This document shows positions 22,012 through 33,404 of a stretch of DNA of 64,000 nt, piece after piece. The DNA comes from Neoceratodus forsteri. Its lineage: Eukaryota > Chordata > Ceratodontiformes > Ceratodontidae. Both the position numbers and the translations under genes were made by a program. The DNA lies in contig JADMNL010000028.1 of assembly GCA_016271365.2 (NCBI GenBank), positions 53,090,001 through 53,154,000 of the forward strand. The letters run 5' to 3'. Under the pieces are notes generated by a model. That model searched no databases. It was not told the DNA's origin and worked only from the letters and a program-made list of their open reading frames with translations. Numbering within the stretch: the stretch's first letter is position 1; every line of letters starts with the position of its first letter.

Positions 22012-24094
22012 GAGGGGGATAGGGATGAGGAAATGTACCAGCTTGCATCTAGAAAAGTCACCCGTATGGTGAGGGGAGCAAAGTCCAGTAAAGAGCAGCG
22101 GCTGGCACAGGGGATACATGGAGGGGAAAAGGGGTTCTTCCGGTACATTGGGGAGCAGAGAAAAACTAAGGGCCATCTCAGCAGATTGAGATCAGAAGGA
22201 GGGTGGGTGGAAGAGGCGAGGGACCAGGCAGAGGTATTTAACGAGTACTTTGCCTCTGTGTTCACTAGGGAGGGGGATGGGATATCTACAAAGCAAGGCA
22301 CGAAGGGGATAGAAGTGGCAGGGAGTGGGATCAGGGGAGCAACAGAAATGGAGCAAGAGGGAGGGAAAGGTACCCCAGAGGTGTCACATCTGGATAAGGA
22401 TAAAAAGACCAGTAAGGTGGAGGGGACGGATGATGCTATCTCCGCCAAAAGGGTGTGGTTAGCCCTCAAGGCCCCAAAGAAAGACAAATCTCCTGGGCCG
22501 GATGGCATTCATCCGAGAGTACTATGGGAATTGGTGGACATACTGGCTGCACCCCTGGCGGAGCTTTTCAGCAGGTCACTTGAGACAGGGAGGGTACCTA
22601 GGGATTGACGAGAGGCACATGTGGTACCAATCCATAAAGGGGGGTCGAGGGAAGTACCAGGGAACTATAGACCCATCAGTTTGACCTCGGTGGTGGGAAA
22701 ATTAATGGAGAGTATACTAAAGGAACGATTGGGAGTGTACTTGGAGGAGGTGGGAGGTCTGGATAGTCGGCAACATGGGTTTGTGCCAGGTAGATCATGT
22801 CAAACCAACCTTGTGGAGTTCTATGAATGGGCAACATCAGAACTGGACAGGGGTAAGCCTGTGGATGTATTATTCTTGGACTTCAGCAAGGCGTTTGACT
22901 CTGTCCCCCACAATGGTCTGGTGGAGAAACTGATGGGGTTAGGAGTAGGCCCTTTGATGGTCAGATGGATTGAAAACTGGCTTAGCTGGACGCACTCAAA
23001 GAGTAGTGGTCTGTGGGGAGCTCTCGAACCCTAGAGAGGTTGGTAGTGGGTACACAGGGCTCGGTCCTGGGTCTGATCCTGTTTAATGCATACATATTGG
23101 ACATCAGGGAGGGTATAGGTGTGAAATGAGTCTCTTCATGGATGACTCCAAGATGGGAGCAGTAGTGAGGGAGAAGAGGGAGGTTGGCCCTGCAAGGACC
23201 TGGACACCCTGGAAAGCTGGGCTCACATGAAATTAATTAATATCACCAAGTGCAAGGTGTTGCATCTTGGTCGGGGAAACCCTAAACACAGGTACACCCT
23301 GGGAGGGAGGCGCTGGAGGCCTCAATAGGGGAAAAAGACCTAGGGGTCATGGTGGATACATGTATGAATAACTCTGAGCAGTGCAGGAGAGCAGCTAGCA
23401 AGGCAAACAGGATGTTGGGATGCATCGTAAGGGGGATCACCTCTAGGAGCAAGGAAGTGATTCTGCCGCTGTACAATGATACATAGATAGATACATAGAC
23501 TGGTTAGACCACACCTTGAGTACTGTGTACAGTACTGGAGACCACACTTGAAGAGGGACATCAGCTCCCGAGAGGGTACAGAGGAGGGCAACAAAGATGA
23601 TACGAGGGCTAGGGGATTTGACTTATGAGGACAGACTTGAGGAGCTCTGCCTGTTTTCATTGGAGGAGAGGAGAGACAGGGGGACATGATTGAGGTCTTC
23701 AAGTACCTCAAGGGAATAAATAGGGTAAACATGGAGGGGATCTTTAGACTAAAGCAGGGAGGTATCACCAGAGGGCATGGTTTGAAGTTGGAAGGTGGAA
23801 GGGTGAGGGGGAAAAAGAGGAGGAGGTTTTTCACTGAGAGGGTGGTGGACCCTTGGAATGCACTGCCTGGTGAGCTGGTTCAGAGATCCACAGTGGAGGG
23901 CTTCAAGAGAGGGTGGGACAGACACAGAAAGTGGATGTATCAGATGATGGCCTGTCCCGGGGGGGTGGGGATGGATGATAGGGGTTTCTGGAGCACAAGG
24001 GATGGGAAGGTCTCGGCACCCAACTAAGGATCTAGGTTCGAGCAGACTCGATAGACCGTAAGGCCTAATCTGCTGGAAAATAGTATGTTAGTAT
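22012..24094 (+). mobile_element. CR1-clade LINE, 5'-truncated (CR1-A)
   Basis: A truncated ORF2 with RT and tail, inserted in the 143-bp array. The region before the RT is open to 22608, including DKSPGPDGIHPRVLWEL. A stop follows at 22608. The RT continues with GNYRPISLTSVVGKLME, QHGFVPGRSCQTNLVEF and LDFSKAFDSVPHN (22876-22914, catalytic Asp). The frame breaks near 23034, and the DD motif reads FMDDSK near 23135 where FADDTK is usual. The C-terminal helix region is at 23480-23960. A bare GAGTGA-like repeat flanks it, possibly target duplication, though it is also part of the satellite. Dead copy. Confidence 0.88.
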
Positions 24095-24420
24095 GAGTGA
24101 GTGAGACAGTGAGTGACCTCAACACAGCTCTATTGGGACAGCTGTGGATTTCTTTGTGGGCAGAAAAAAGCCACCAACACAGGCAGGAGCCCAGTACAAA
24201 AGGGCAGCCTGCAGCGTCAGGAGAAACAGAATGAGTGAGTGAGAGAGGAGGAGGAGTGAACCACCTCAATGGAGCTCTGTCGGGACAGCTGCGGATTTCT
24301 TCCTCGGCAGAACAAGGTGCCAATGCAGGCAGCAGTCCCATGCAAAACAGCAGCCTGCAGCACCGGGACAAACAGACTGAGCCAGTGACAGAAGACCACT
24401 GAGTGAGCTCAGCAGACCAA
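24095..24420 (+). repeat. ~143-bp tandem array, family A (right part)
   Basis: Two more units continue after CR1-A, with GGATTTCTTTGTGGGCAG at about 24145 and a variant at about 24293. This shows that CR1-A inserted into a pre-existing array. Confidence 0.85.
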
Positions 24421-24460
24421 CGTAATCAACATTCGGCACTGACAAATGCTTGTTCTTACT

Positions 24461-25127
24461 GGCGGTTAAATGGCTATGGATCTCATAAACATACTGAGCA
24501 GCACTTTATACTGTTAAAGAGCAGCTGATGCCACTGTAAAAATACAGGAAAACACAATAGCTGGACACAATTCTGCTTCCATTTCACGTATTTTCTATAG
24601 ATGTCTCCTCTCCATTATTTATTACTGAAGAAATTTCCACAGAAATAAGATCTTTATCCCTAGTGGTCATCAGCCTCTTTAGCTTGCTCCCTACTTGAAC
24701 TCATAATGCTCTTCTGTGACATCATTGCCTGTTGCCATGAGAATAACTATGATGTCACAAGCAGAATATCATGACATCAGGTTGGGTAGAAGCAATAGGA
24801 GCAGATGAACCCTCAAGGAACAGCTCTCCTGTTTTCATGCATATAACCTCAGTAATAGATAATGGGGATAAGAGATACAGAGCTTCATGTGAAACACAAG
24901 CTGCTTTGTGTTCAAATATTATGTTTTTCAGAGTTCTTCTTGAGGCATCAGTGGCTCATTAAATGATTTTTTAAACTATTTTGATGACTGCCTTACACAG
25001 CATCAATGCTGTAAGATAGGGCAGTCAAGTTACTGCATATACAGACCACTGTGTACTCTTAATATACGTTTCAAGTTTATCTACAGGAAAACTCTATGGA
25101 ACACATTCATTTCCAAGGAGGTCCCTC
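24461..25127. other. Unassigned sequence
   Basis: I see no coding or repeat identity in this ~670 bp. One short inverted repeat is present: TGTGACATCAT near 24715 and ATGATGTCACA near 24749. Confidence 0.4.
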
Positions 25128-25166
25128 CTAATATAATAATAATATAATAATAATAAGGTAATATAC

Positions 25167-25217
<51 letters not shown>

Positions 25218-25222
25218 GCACA
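25128..25222. repeat. Microsatellite (TAA)n/(TA)n/(CA)n
   Basis: Runs of ATAATA, then TATATA, then CACACA lie in tandem, ending at GCACAAGC. It directly precedes a Penelope-like tail. Confidence 0.95.
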
Positions 25223-25229
25223 AGCTTGT

Positions 25230-25383
25230 TTTTTTCTCTTTTAGATATTTCCTGAAGAAGATCTAAGGTCGAAATGTAGATTTTTGACTCTATTTTCTAT
25301 TTTCAGCGTGCATTTAATATAACCATTTTGTTTTGCTTTTAGACCACATGCTGACGCAGCGCCTTGTCTTTGTTTTTTTACAT
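25230..25383 (+). repeat. Penelope-like tail fragment with hammerhead-like core
   Basis: 25252-25274 reads CTGAAGA, then GATC-TAA-GGTC able to form a short stem, then GAAA. That matches the hammerhead consensus CUGANGA, stem II, GAAA. Penelope-like elements are known to carry hammerhead motifs in their terminal repeats. The sequence through GCAGCGCCTTGTC to 25379 resembles a terminal fragment. Stem I/III and a cleavage site are not evident, so ribozyme activity is doubtful. Confidence 0.4.
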
Positions 25384-26291
25384 AAGGTAATATAAGCACT
25401 GATGTGATTTCTTTTGATATCTGAAATCTCAAGATGTAGCCAATATGTAATTGTGTCAGATGTAGTATTACCAGGGGTTAACTCTTCGGCCTAAGAAACA
25501 ATGACTTAAAAGCATAGCATACTACATCAAATTTACATTTTTCACAATTCCACTAGGGCAGTACCCATACCAATCAATGTCTCCTAGGACTTTTCCCAAT
25601 TTGTAGAGGATAATTTTCAATTTCCCGCTGCTGAGGTATAGTAGAAGAAATCCAGACCCCTGCTAATTCTTCCACCAGCCGACTGGATACAGAGCTATCT
25701 TTTGAGTCTTTCTAACTTCTCTGTCATGTCAGTGGGTGGGGATTAAAAAAAAACACATTCCTGAGGCCATAATGATCTGTACTGATTGGTCCAGCAGATC
25801 CACTGTCTACACTTTGTGCATGTGAGACATACATGAGTGGAGTGCTGGACCAATTAGTAATTAAAAGAGAATTGTAAGTCTCTGGCTTTGTCAGTTCAAA
25901 GCTGAGCCCCACTGTCACAGTGCTGACCCCCCCCCCCGCTATCTTTACAACATACAGCTAGTATGTCTCCTCTTCCCTGCCTCTCTTTGAATCAGCATGG
26001 GAAGATTAACCTCTTCACACCAGAATTCTCAGCCTGAAAGACAGAAATATGGCTTTTTTTTATTTACTTTTATATAATTCTGGTGAGAAGGGGTTAAAAA
26101 GGCCAATCTATTTTGGTCTAAAAAACTGGAGAGGTGGCAGCCATCCCCTCGCCCCCCTCCAGTTCTGACACCTATGTCGGCTAAGATGGTAGTGAATCTG
26201 GGGATAGCTGAAGCCCCAAGAGGTGAGTGAGGTGACCCCCAGTGTAGTTTCCACCATGTTTGGCCCTGGGTTTACCATGTAGACACCCTCT
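25384..26291. other. Largely unassigned; one strong hairpin
   Basis: No genes are seen. 25781-25796 (ACTGATTGGTCCAGCA) pairs with 25843-25858 (TGCTGGACCAATTAGT), a 16-bp stem with one mismatch and a 46-nt loop, possibly a MITE remnant. A C-run lies at 25925-25938. The last ~150 bp may be 5' Gag or leader of gypsy-1. Confidence 0.45.
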
Positions 26292-26552
26292 CCAGAGGAA
26301 GGGGTAAGGGCACAGATGGATGAGTTAGCTCACAGGATGGCTGAGTTAGAGAGGATGGCAAGGCCTTGTCGAGTTCAGGGAAATGATCAGGTTATTGAAT
26401 GGGGTCCAGCAGTGACAAGTACCCTTGTGGTGGCCCCAGGAACCTGCCTCGTGGCATCAGCTCAGCCACATCAGAGGGAACCCTTAATATGTTATAGGTG
26501 TGGCAGAGAGGGCCATATCCGAAAGGGTGTAGGGTGTCGATAAACTGTGGCA
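26292..26552 (+). pseudogene. Gypsy-1 Gag C-terminal part with zinc knuckle
   Basis: An open frame reads MDELAHRMAELERMARPC and further on ICYRCGREGHIRKG, a CCHC nucleocapsid knuckle that binds RNA in retroelement Gag. The final spacing is H-X6-C (HIRKGVGC) rather than H-X4-C, apparently from a 6-nt near-duplication (GGTGTA, GGGTGT). The frame is followed by a stop, and the element is cut 11 bp later by the PLE insertion. pol resumes at 61246 on the same strand. Upstream Gag is not recognisable. Confidence 0.75.
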
Positions 26553-26563
26553 CTGGCAGAGAT
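26553..26563. repeat. Left copy of 11-bp target duplication of the PLE
   Basis: CTGGCAGAGAT at 26553-26563 recurs at 61235-61245. The two copies bracket the 34.7 kb PLE block, and gypsy-1 sequence continues outside both. Confidence 0.8.
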
Positions 26564-27039
26564 AGTATGCAAAAAAGGAAAGAATGGCCAGCCATGCCTT
26601 CAAAAGTTTCAAAAGCTTGTAGTTTTTATTTTTCTTTCTGAGATCCTTATTACCCAATGTTTTACTAATGAAAGCTTCCTCAAGGAAAGGATATGTTTAT
26701 AAACATAGGTACAAATTTGTTTTACTATACAGTACACTCCACTTTATTCAGACTCTGATAACATGAACGTTTAGTTTCGGAGGATGCAAGCTATCTGCCA
26801 AAAGCCCAAATGAATATGCTTAAGGTATGCACAGTGTTCTTAATGTGGACAGGAAACGCCATCTACCACAGATGCTGCGGCATGTCTGAACCATCCTTAT
26901 TTACTTAATTACCACCAGATTGATTTGCAGATTTGCGCTGCTAGCCTGAATTAGGTATTAAGTGCCTCTACATAAAGGTGCAACAGTTACTCACCCGCTC
27001 ATCCACTCATCTTTCTGTGTCTGTGTTTGCTTGCACTCT

Positions 27040-27529
27040 AAAGAATGGCTTTCCCACATCATCCAGGCATCCTCTGGCAAAGAAAATTGACTGACTTCGG
27101 CAGATCGACTCACTCCCCAAGCTTAGTGTTCATGAGACAGTGCAGAGGCTAGATATCCCGAAGTCTACAGTTTCAGACCTCATTCATCAGAGGGACAGTC
27201 TCCTAGAACAGTGGAACACAAATCAAAATCCAGACCTCAAACTTAAATGGGATGGTAAGGATAGGGAGAGTGAAGAGGCACTGTTGATCTGTTTCATGGA
27301 TGTACATTCACGAGATGCCATGGTTAGTGGCCCGCTCCTGCTGCAAAAAGCCAAGCAGCTAGTCATGGCTCTCAGGAAGGAAGATTTTAATCTGGCTGAG
27401 GGCTGGCTCCATCGATGGAAAACTCACAACATATATCTCCCCACAAGCCCCACACACCCTACCCTCCACATGTTTACAAGAAGCAGTAAAGCACCAAACA
27501 AAAAGCAGCCTACCGCTCTAAAAAAATGA
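27040..27529 (+). pseudogene. Tigger-2 transposase DNA-binding region
   Basis: An open stretch at 27140-27529 reads RLDIPKSTVSDLIHQRDSL, a Tigger/CENP-B first helix-turn-helix, then DAMVSGPLLLQKAKQL and FNLAEGWLHRWKTHNI, the second CENP-B-type helix-turn-helix that contacts the terminal repeats. The upstream part (about 27040-27135, PLAKKI-like) is out of frame. The DDE domain is missing. Confidence 0.8.
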
Positions 27530-27535
27530 CAGTAC

Positions 27536-28557
27536 ATAGATACATAGACAGTGTCGGCAGGTAAGGGCCTATGGCCCACCCAGTCTGCCCATTTGAGCTT
27601 GTAAGTTCAGTTTGTTTTCCTAGAAGTCTGTTGCCCCTTACCCCTGACCTCCAGAATTCCTTTATGTCTATCCCATACATTCTTAAATCCTGTGATTGTT
27701 TCAGCCCCCACCACTTCCTCTGGCAGGGTGTTCCACTTGTCCACCACCGTTCTGTGAAGAAATTCTTTCTCATGTTTCCTCTGAATCGTCCTCCCTCCAA
27801 CTTCATCCCATGCCCTCTAGTCCTGGAACATCTTTTTCGCTTAAAAATAGTGTTTTCCTGCACCATGTTCCTCCCTGTAAGACACTTGTATGTCTCTATC
27901 ATATCCCCTCTCCTCCTCTCCTCCAGGGAGTACATGTTCAGTTCTTCAACTATCTTCATAGGACTTGTGATGCAATCCATGCACCATCTTTGTTGCCCTC
28001 CTCTGAACCTTCTCTACCCAGTCTATGTCCTTACGTAGGTATGGTCTCCAGAACTGTACACTGTACTCCAGGTGGGGCCTCACTAGTGTCTTGTATAGCG
28101 GAATTATGACCTCCCTTTTCCTGCTGGTGATGCCCCTGCCTATACATCCCATCATCCTATTTGCTTTACCTGCTGCCTCATCACACTGTTTCCCTACCTT
28201 GAGGTCATCAGAGATGACAACCCCAAGATCCCTTTCCTGCTTGGTGCAAGCTATATCCTCACCCCCCCAAATGATATATTGTGCCAGGGTTTTTGTGCCC
28301 CATATGCATTATCTTGCACTTCTTTGCATTGAATTTCAACTGCCAAACCCCTGACCATTCTTCAAGTTTCTGCAGGTTGCTTCTCATTCTGTCTACACCC
28401 TCTGGTGTGTCTACTCTGTTACAGAGCTTTGTGTCATCAGCGAACAGTGAAATTCTGCCTTCTAGGTCCTGCGCAATGTCACTGATGAAGATGTTGAATA
28501 GGACCAGTCCCAGCACTGATCCCTGTGGTACCCCACTGGTCACTCTTCCCTCTGTGG
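27536..28557 (-). mobile_element. CR1-clade LINE 3' fragment (CR1-B) in Tigger-2
   Basis: On the minus strand it begins in RT motif 4 (GRVTSGVPQGSVLG) and continues with ISLFADDTKL (catalytic DD), LKFNAKKCKIMHMG, then [25 protein letters not shown] and the C-terminal SLEERRRGDMIETYKCL. It ends at the GATACATAGACAGTGTCGGC tail (plus) near 27541. AGTAC at 27531-27535 and 28558-28562 may be the target duplication. 5' truncation is usual for CR1. Confidence 0.85.
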
Positions 28558-30650
28558 AGTACTGTACTGTATAATCCACGCAGCAAATTCAATCTGTATG
28601 GACGCTGCTTTCCACGGACAATATCAGCTGATGCAAATCAGTCCACACAAAGCAGATTACACTGCATTTTTGAATCAAATATTTTTTCTTAAATTCACAT
28701 TTTTGAAAAAAGTTTCTTACTGTAATTATACTGTATGTCGCTAGGGGGCGAAAGCCACACATGACTGGTAAGTATTTTTAAGTTCTATCAGGTCCTAGTG
28801 TTCATATTAAAGCATCATTTCTATATAGTACTGTTAATATACAGCCTGTGGCACTTGTAACAACCATGCAGTTGCCAGAGCTCAGGGTTCAGACCCCTTA
28901 TAGCTCCACAGTGAAAACATTGAACAATCTCCATTATTATATCACTTATTTAAACACAGGATATATCCTATTAGTTCTTTAGTGTTATGGTTAGTGTGTC
29001 AATTCATACAGCATTTTTAGAGTATCATGCTTTAAAATAGCTCATTCTTACACGTATCTTGGTCTCTGTATTAGTTAGAATTAGCTTCTAGCTTTTTGTT
29101 CATTTGTATTCCCCTTTTCTATGTAGTAGCCCTTAATAATATATTGTGTTCATAAATTAAAACGTAGTCAGGCTTTCATTTCTGTTAAATTCTATTATGA
29201 TGACTAGATATTATAATAATGGTACATATTGCTAGCCTTCATTTTTTGAGACTTGTATTCATACATTTAACATTGCTGTCTCACGTCTAAAATGGTTTCT
29301 AAAGGAAATTCACATAAGGTAATTAAATATAAATATGCCATAATGATATTTGAAAAAGAAAGGCTATGCCACAATTATCTATAACACTTACTATATGCAG
29401 TGCTGACCTTGTAAGAGTACTTCTCATTGTATAACTCAAAGTTCGACTTAAATATTTGATAGAAGCAGAACTCAGTGCTAATTTGAAAAGAATTCCATGT
29501 AGGGTAATTAGATATTTGTATAGCAATGTTACATTTCCAAGAATTAACAGCTTTATCAAAGTTAACTTATAATGTGCAAACAGGTCTAACCTCTTGACTG
29601 TGCTTCTTATATTTTAATTCAAAGTTCAGGTGGAAGCTCATTAAGGCCTGCATCTGTGCAAATGAGAGAAAAGGTTTTACATATAGTTTTATCTATGTGT
29701 TTATTCAGTGATGTTTTTAAATAGATACAAGAGTTTGTATGCACTCACATATTTAGTCAACTGCTTCACCATTGGTCTGGTTTTAAAATACCAGTCATCG
29801 TTTATGTTTTTTTGCTGCATGTAAAGAAAGATGCAGAAGTTAGCACTATGTTTAAAACATTTTTCTAAAGCTTTGTGTAGAGAAAAGTCTAAGAGTTCTT
29901 ACCCAGAGTTGCCGACTCGTGTTTGTAGTGCTCAGGAGTAGTGTCCATGCTGCACTGTGTTTGCTGTGGCAATGGTTTATATAATGCATGGACCAAGGGG
30001 CGGAGCAGAAACTGCTGACCCAGGAGGTCACAGATGTTATTGTGGCCAATAGTGGATCAGACAGGGGTTGCTAGATGGCAAGCAACACATCACTCATATG
30101 GAATCAGGAAGGGTACTTCCCGTTACTTGGATCTGGATTTTAATCAAGATAGACAGGACAACAGTGTCTGAACATGTGCCTAGAAATATTTAAAGGGGAA
30201 CTGTTTCATGAGGTTCATAGTCTTTTGTTATAGTGTTTTAAAACTTTTGCAAGCATCTCAAACGTTGTCTTCTTTACAGAGGGCTACTCCTCAAGCCATG
30301 TAAACTCATTTCCTTATTTCTTTTTCAAGATTGCTTACTTTGTTTTGCAGTGTTGATGCGTATATTGAGACTGGTTTCCAAAATGGAACCATCCAGACAC
30401 TTTTTGTCATATGCCCAAACTGCAGATCTAAGTCTGCCTGCGATGTAGAAAATATCTATTAATGTTAGAAATCTTTTCATGCATGTATGCATGTTTTGGT
30501 CTGTTAATAGAACTGGATTAGGTTAACATATTAAGCTATAGAAATAATGATAATTGGCTAGTCAGAGATCACCTAAAAGCTACGGAGGTCAGAAAGGGGA
30601 GAGGTCTTATGACCAATGGCTGACACTTATTTGTCCAGCAATATGGAAAT

Positions 30651-30789
30651 GTCCCTCCCAAAGACCGTATGTTTCTCATTTGGGGGTGGGTGGAAACTAT
30701 CATGCACACTGGCCATTCTTTTCTTTCTTTGCATGATATTTTCCACCCGCCAGCCCCCAACTGAGAGACATATGGACTTTGGGAGGGAC
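30651..30789. repeat. Long hairpin at the junction of the PLE left arm and main copy
   Basis: 30651-30705 (GTCCCTCCCAAAGACCGTAT ...) is the inverse of 30731-30789 (... CATATGGACTTTGGGAGGGAC): a stem of about 55 bp with a ~25-nt loop. The right half and its continuation recur at 61150-61234. The junction therefore looks like two PLE terminal repeats facing head to head. Confidence 0.85.
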
Positions 30790-31007
30790 CCACATCTCTC
30801 AAATTGCCTTTCTGTATTGTTGGACCAAGTGGATGGTCCACCTTGTGGAAGGACTCCCTACACTATTTGATTTCCTGAACCTACTGGACTATCTCATATG
30901 CTGGGCTTAGAAAGCCACTGAACTTTATGTGTTACCTGGACTTACTGGAATATTTGCAAGAACTGTGAGTGTTATATTTGTAAAAACTACTACACAGTAT
31001 TTGTGGT

Positions 31008-32260
31008 CATGAGTAACTTTGCAGAGGCAGGGGGCAGTGCCGAGGAGAAGCAGCTGACTTTTGGTTTCAGCTAAGCTGAACAATTTAAACAAGATTATTT
31101 ACTGCAATTAGGGCTAACAAAAATTTAGATGTCACTACTAATGAACAAGAATTAAAAAATAGACTGGAACAATTACAAAAAAAGATACAAAATTGGAGTG
31201 GCATGGTATAACCCTGGGAGAATACCTTAACTACAAAAGGATACCCAGAGGACTTAGAGTCCTGACTCAGCTGAATATCAGTGTAGAATCCAAAAAATCA
31301 TCTGACAGATGGGAAGGAATACATAATAGATGTAGCAATTACTTCATGTATGCATATTATAGAGGCAGTCCTACAGGGTAGGAGTGCACTAGCTGACAGT
31401 ATTAAAAATATCCAAGATCAGCTTAAATTTACAACTGAGGAAGAAACATTCTGGAAAAACTTAGAAGAAATTAATAAAACTCTTATGGCTTTGAAGAAAA
31501 TCTCAAAAAAACTAAGTTTAAAAAATTCAAATGAGATTCTAATGATTATAGGCTAGACAGAGTGTACAGTTGGAAGATAAAAACAGTATATAGAAACATT
31601 GGAACATAAACAGACTGACAGCTCAGACAGCTACACCCAGAGGACTGACAGAGTACCCCACCCACAACAACCAGCAGCTAGACAGGTTTTCTTAGACTGC
31701 AGACAAATACAGGAAGTCAGACAGGACAGTTATCAGGAAGAACCACAGCAAAGGTATCACACCAGGTCTCAAAGCTATGTGAAGAACTAGATCAATGACA
31801 AATAACAGCACAAGGAGGAGAAAGAGGAGGCGCAGGCAGAGGGAAAGGAGGAGGATACAAAGGCAGGAGGATATAGCTATTTTCAATTTAAGTCACAAAA
31901 CATTATCCGAAACAGAAGTTAAGGTGTTAAGTAGGGGTGACTCTTTCTCTCCATTCACTCCGCCAAATAGATTCCAAATCATGAGTGATTTACAAAGGTT
32001 CTTCAGACAGATATGCCTGAAAGAACAATACCATTTACTTCCCCCTCCAGACCCTAACATCAGCAGTCTTAAAGCTGATATGAAACACAAATCTACCTAC
32101 AACCCCCTAAAGGTAGAAATCCCAACCTAGAAGCATACATTAATCCGGTTACCCTGGATGTAGAAACAATACTAAGAGACACACCTAACCCAACACCAAA
32201 ATACAATCTCAGCAAATCAGAAAATGAAGCTTTACAAGACCTAGAAAAAGATGACAGCAT
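31008..32260 (+). pseudogene. PLE ORF, N-terminal region
   Basis: Upstream of the RT are short fragments in alternating frames, for example ADSIKNIQDQLKFTTEEETF (31350-31556) and a basic Arg/Lys run RRRKRRRRQRERRR at 31806-31848. A start-like MSNFAEAGGSAEEKQLTF is at 31009. PLE N-termini are poorly conserved. Basic runs may aid RNA or DNA binding. Stops and frameshifts are frequent. Confidence 0.6.
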
Positions 32261-32261
32261 T

Positions 32262-33399
32262 GTGATCAAACAAGCTGATAAGGGGGGTGGAATTGTCCTA
32301 ATGGATAAAAATAAATACATAAGAATGTGTGAAGAATTGTTAAATGTACCCGAGAACTATGACAATTTTCCAGGGGATCTGACCAAGAGAATAGTAAATA
32401 GCCTCAATGAAATTCTTAAAATAGAACAAGAATTTGGACATCTACAAGAATGGCAACTAAAACTACTTGGGAACAATTTTTCCAAAATACCAGTATTCTA
32501 CGGTTTACCTAAAATTCACAAAAACCCAGACAACCCCCCAGCTCGGCTGATTGTTTCAGGAAATGACTCTGTTCTAGAAGGACCATTGAATTTTTATTTT
32601 TATTTTAGTCTTTTGGTAACTGGGTAAGGCCCACTAGGCACAAGTGCCTGTTTTCAGGGGTGACCTGTATTTTGTCAACCACTATGCAAGTGAGGCAGTG
32701 CCCATAATGCAAAGTTACCTGAAAGACACAAATGATGTTATAAAAATTATTAGTGGTCTTAATAAAACAGTGGACAAAAATAAAACTGAACATCTAGTAC
32801 TTTGTACTATGGCTGTAAAAGATCTATATACCTGTATACTGCATGAAGCAGGTTTACAGACTCTAGAAATTGGCATTCACAAGATCAGGAACATACACAC
32901 CCCACCCACAAGCATACTACTGGAACTGGCCAGACTGGAATTGTATGAAAATTACTTTAGATTTAATGAAACTTACTACAGACAAACACAAGGGACTGCC
33001 ATGGGCAGCACCATGGCTCCAACATATGCAAATCCCTTTATGGAGTATTTTGAAACACTATTTATCAGTAATCCCATGTACGATCCAATTTTCAAACACA
33101 TTATAATGTACAAACGATACATTGATGATTTGGTTTTCATTTGGGATGGAACACTGGGGGAATTGGAGGCCATTCACCACCACTTTAATGAAGTCAGAGA
33201 CAACTTAAAATTCACCATGACAGCTAGTATGTTAGAAATACCATTTTTAGACCTTCTTCTATACAAGAGACCTGATGCAATAGAACACTGCCTGTACAGA
33301 AAGGAGACTGATCGTAACACTCTTCTGCATGCAGACGGTTATCATCCACCTCACCAGGAGCATTCCATATTCACAAATGCTAACAGTAGAGTGCAATAA
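32262..33399 (+). pseudogene. PLE reverse transcriptase
   Basis: Penelope-type RT motifs in order: IKQADKGGGIVLMDK, PVFYGLPKIHKNPDNPPARL, then (after the SINE-tail insertion at 32588-32670) VNHYASEAVPIMQSYLKDTN, MAVKDLYTCI, YRQTQGTAMGSTMAPTYAN and YKRYIDDLVFIWDGT (about 33109-33153, with the catalytic DD). The family has Asp before VK-LYT where Ala is encoded (about 32813), so the first catalytic Asp appears lost. Penelope RTs relate to telomerase and pair with a GIY-YIG nuclease; that domain is at 35590-36345. The coding is cut at about 33400 by repeat B. Confidence 0.88.
32588..32670 (-). repeat. Short SINE/LINE tail inserted in the PLE RT
   Basis: About 80 bp, read on the minus strand as ...CAGGCACTTGTGCCTAGTGG then TTACCCAGTTACC and an AAAATAAAAATAAAAA tail, interrupt the RT frame. 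The same tail sequence occurs at the 3' end of the SINE at 34255 and of retroposon X near 60680-60740. The RT frame is continuous across the insertion when it is skipped. Confidence 0.75.
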
Positions 33400-33404
33400 T
33401 AGCG

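Larger units (their letters stand above)
19065..24460 (+). repeat. Composite palindromic/tandem repeat family, copy A
   Basis: A layered repeat block, in order: GC-rich minisatellite (19128-19405), a linker, a palindromic centre near 19740-19870, ~297-bp tandem units (19880-20740), ~143-bp tandem units (20740-22011 and 24095-24420), and a tail (CATTCGGCACTGACAAATGC at 24430). All parts except the 143-bp array recur in opposite orientation at 33405-35565 (copy B). No transposase is seen. It may be a nonautonomous foldback-like element or a mobilised satellite. Confidence 0.75.
26730..28664 (+). mobile_element. Second Tigger/pogo element (Tigger-2)
   Basis: It starts CAGTACACTCCACTTTATTC after a TA (26728-26729) and ends ...GATTACACTG at 28664. 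The right flank is CA where TA is expected, probably a mutated duplication; the uninterrupted right arm reads TATA there (near 60996). It contains a CENP-B-like DNA-binding region and is interrupted by CR1-B. The catalytic core is absent: non-CR1 sequence after CR1-B is only ~100 bp, so this is an internally deleted copy. Confidence 0.75.
26564..30640 (-). repeat. Left inverted arm of the PLE
   Basis: 26564-26729 (CATGCCTTCAAAAGTTTCAA) is the inverse of 61010-61140; 28665-30640 is the inverse of 60746-61010, 56339-56632, 42407-43525 and 36500-36891. The gap 26730-28664 is Tigger-2. The arm shows no coding. It preserves pre-insertion sites for DIRS-4 (30331-30350), the Gmr1 element (about 29217-29226) and retroposon X (about 28911-28950). 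Confidence 0.85.

Noticed and set aside
21477..22508. 343-codon open frame on the minus strand
   Set aside because: It runs through the 143-bp satellite array and into CR1-A antisense. The opposite strand is also open; it matches no protein pattern.
20740..24420. Regularly spaced repeats as a CRISPR array
   Set aside because: Units are contiguous 143-bp tandem copies without unique spacers, in a eukaryotic context.
24700..24770. CRE-like inverted TGACATCA sites as a promoter
   Set aside because: A short inverted repeat in unassigned sequence with no transcript or gene beside it.
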